In this document: positions 21,849-22,192 of the stretch, one piece after another
How the letters are laid out: each line of letters begins with the position of its first letter
Position numbering within the stretch: the first letter of the stretch is position 1
IMG/VR virus record: IMGVR_UViG_3300042691_005693
Span: 1-22,192 of that record
Source: a virus
Reading direction: 5' to 3' (one strand)
Length of the DNA: 22,192 nt
Notes under the pieces: model-generated
Databases searched by the model: none
What the model saw: the letters and a program-made list of their open reading frames with translations, nothing else
Told to the model about the DNA's origin: nothing
Made by a program: the position numbers and the translations under genes

Positions 21849-22192
21849 TTACCCCATAAAGAATTCAAGTGGTGCCGATTTATTTCTTAGGTCTTCTTCT
21901 AAGTTGCGCATTTCTTCAATGGCTTCTCTATAGAGTCCATCGCCATCTACCGTTACACCACCTGGAAGTTGAAGACCATTAAATTTCTTTAGATTAGTAC
22001 CCCATTGTTTTTTAAACAATGCTGTTGTGTAATGTTTTAACCATTGCTCACCCCACATTTTAGTGAACACAGTTGGATCGAGCACACGATATGCTTCTAC
22101 TAGAACAAATTGTCCTTCTTGCACTTCTGTACCCCAATCAATATCGATGTATAATCTGTCTTGCAATCTATTGAACCTATACATTACTGAAC
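21849..22192 (-). CDS. 13: Neck protein gp13 (C-terminal part)
   Basis: The frame is open to the right edge of the window: the codons before the methionine at 22184 (GTA, TCA) contain no stop, so this is the C-terminal about 114 residues of a longer protein (T4 gp13: 309). The visible part has a DRLYIDIDWG strand, VLVEAYRVLDPTVFTKMWGE, KHYTTALFKKQWGTNLKKF and LPGGVTVDGDGLYREAIEEM, all typical of the gp13 end, and stops with LEFFMG. gp13 connects portal and gp14 in the neck. The methionine at 22184 should not be taken as the start. Confidence 0.9.
   Translation of the reverse strand, partial: SVMYRFNRLQDRLYIDIDWGTEVQEGQFVLVEAYRVLDPTVFTKMWGEQWLKHYTTALFKKQWGTNLKKFNGLQLPGGVTVDGDGLYREAIEEMRNLEEDLRNKSAPLEFFMG

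Noticed and set aside
1-22192. tRNA genes, CRISPR arrays, insertion sequences, integrase or attachment sites
   Set aside because: No cloverleaf-like segments, spaced direct repeats, transposase or integrase frames were seen; coding density on the minus strand leaves little room for them.

Overview
The window is a block of late and recombination genes from a T4-like myovirus (Straboviridae-type, closest in gene order to the 'exo-T-even' phages of aquatic bacteria). The evidence is the nearly canonical T4 order of head, neck and tail genes, followed by the arrangement gp23 - gp3 - uvsY - uvsW - gp55 - gp47 - gp46 that is familiar from marine T4-like phages. The DNA is AT-rich by eye. Every gene I can support lies on the minus strand, so transcription runs from high to low coordinates. 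No photosynthesis genes, tRNAs, insertion sequences or CRISPR arrays are visible, and the host cannot be named from this window.

In transcription order (right to left), the right part (22192 to about 9646) is the virion assembly module: the end of neck gp13, neck gp14, tail terminator gp15, a 313-residue repeat-bearing fibre-like protein where gp16 is normally found, large terminase gp17, sheath gp18, tube gp19, portal gp20, small prohead-core gp67-like, gp68-like, a 143-residue unknown, prohead protease gp21, scaffold gp22 and major capsid gp23. A UUCG-loop intrinsic terminator closes this module after gp23, and a T4-type late promoter (TATAAATA) starts the next segment almost immediately. 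A second exact TATAAATA lies before gp22, and CTAAATA variants lie before gp18 and gp19.

The middle part (9569 to 4141) holds a small coiled-coil protein, the tail-tube terminator gp3-like protein, and then the recombination and late-transcription genes: UvsY mediator, UvsW helicase, an Sm-like-looking protein, late sigma factor gp55, a 61-residue acidic protein, Mre11-type gp47, a 100-residue unknown and Rad50-type gp46. Most neighbours are joined by ATGA or TAATG overlaps, which implies translational coupling. Sigma70-like promoters sit before uvsY and gp55. The gp46 operon ends in two tandem hairpins.

The left part (2368 to 1) has its own promoters, a 50-residue ORF and the larger part of a CobT-like protein with an HExxH motif, a long acidic linker and a C-terminal VWA (MIDAS) domain, cut off by the window edge. 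The features most worth following are the CobT-like protein with an apparently leaderless perfect promoter, the fibre-like protein in the gp16 slot, the extra protein in the prohead cassette, the palindrome over the uvsY promoter, the inverted repeats before gp55 and a 10-bp perfect hairpin inside gp17. No gap between genes exceeds about 140 bp.
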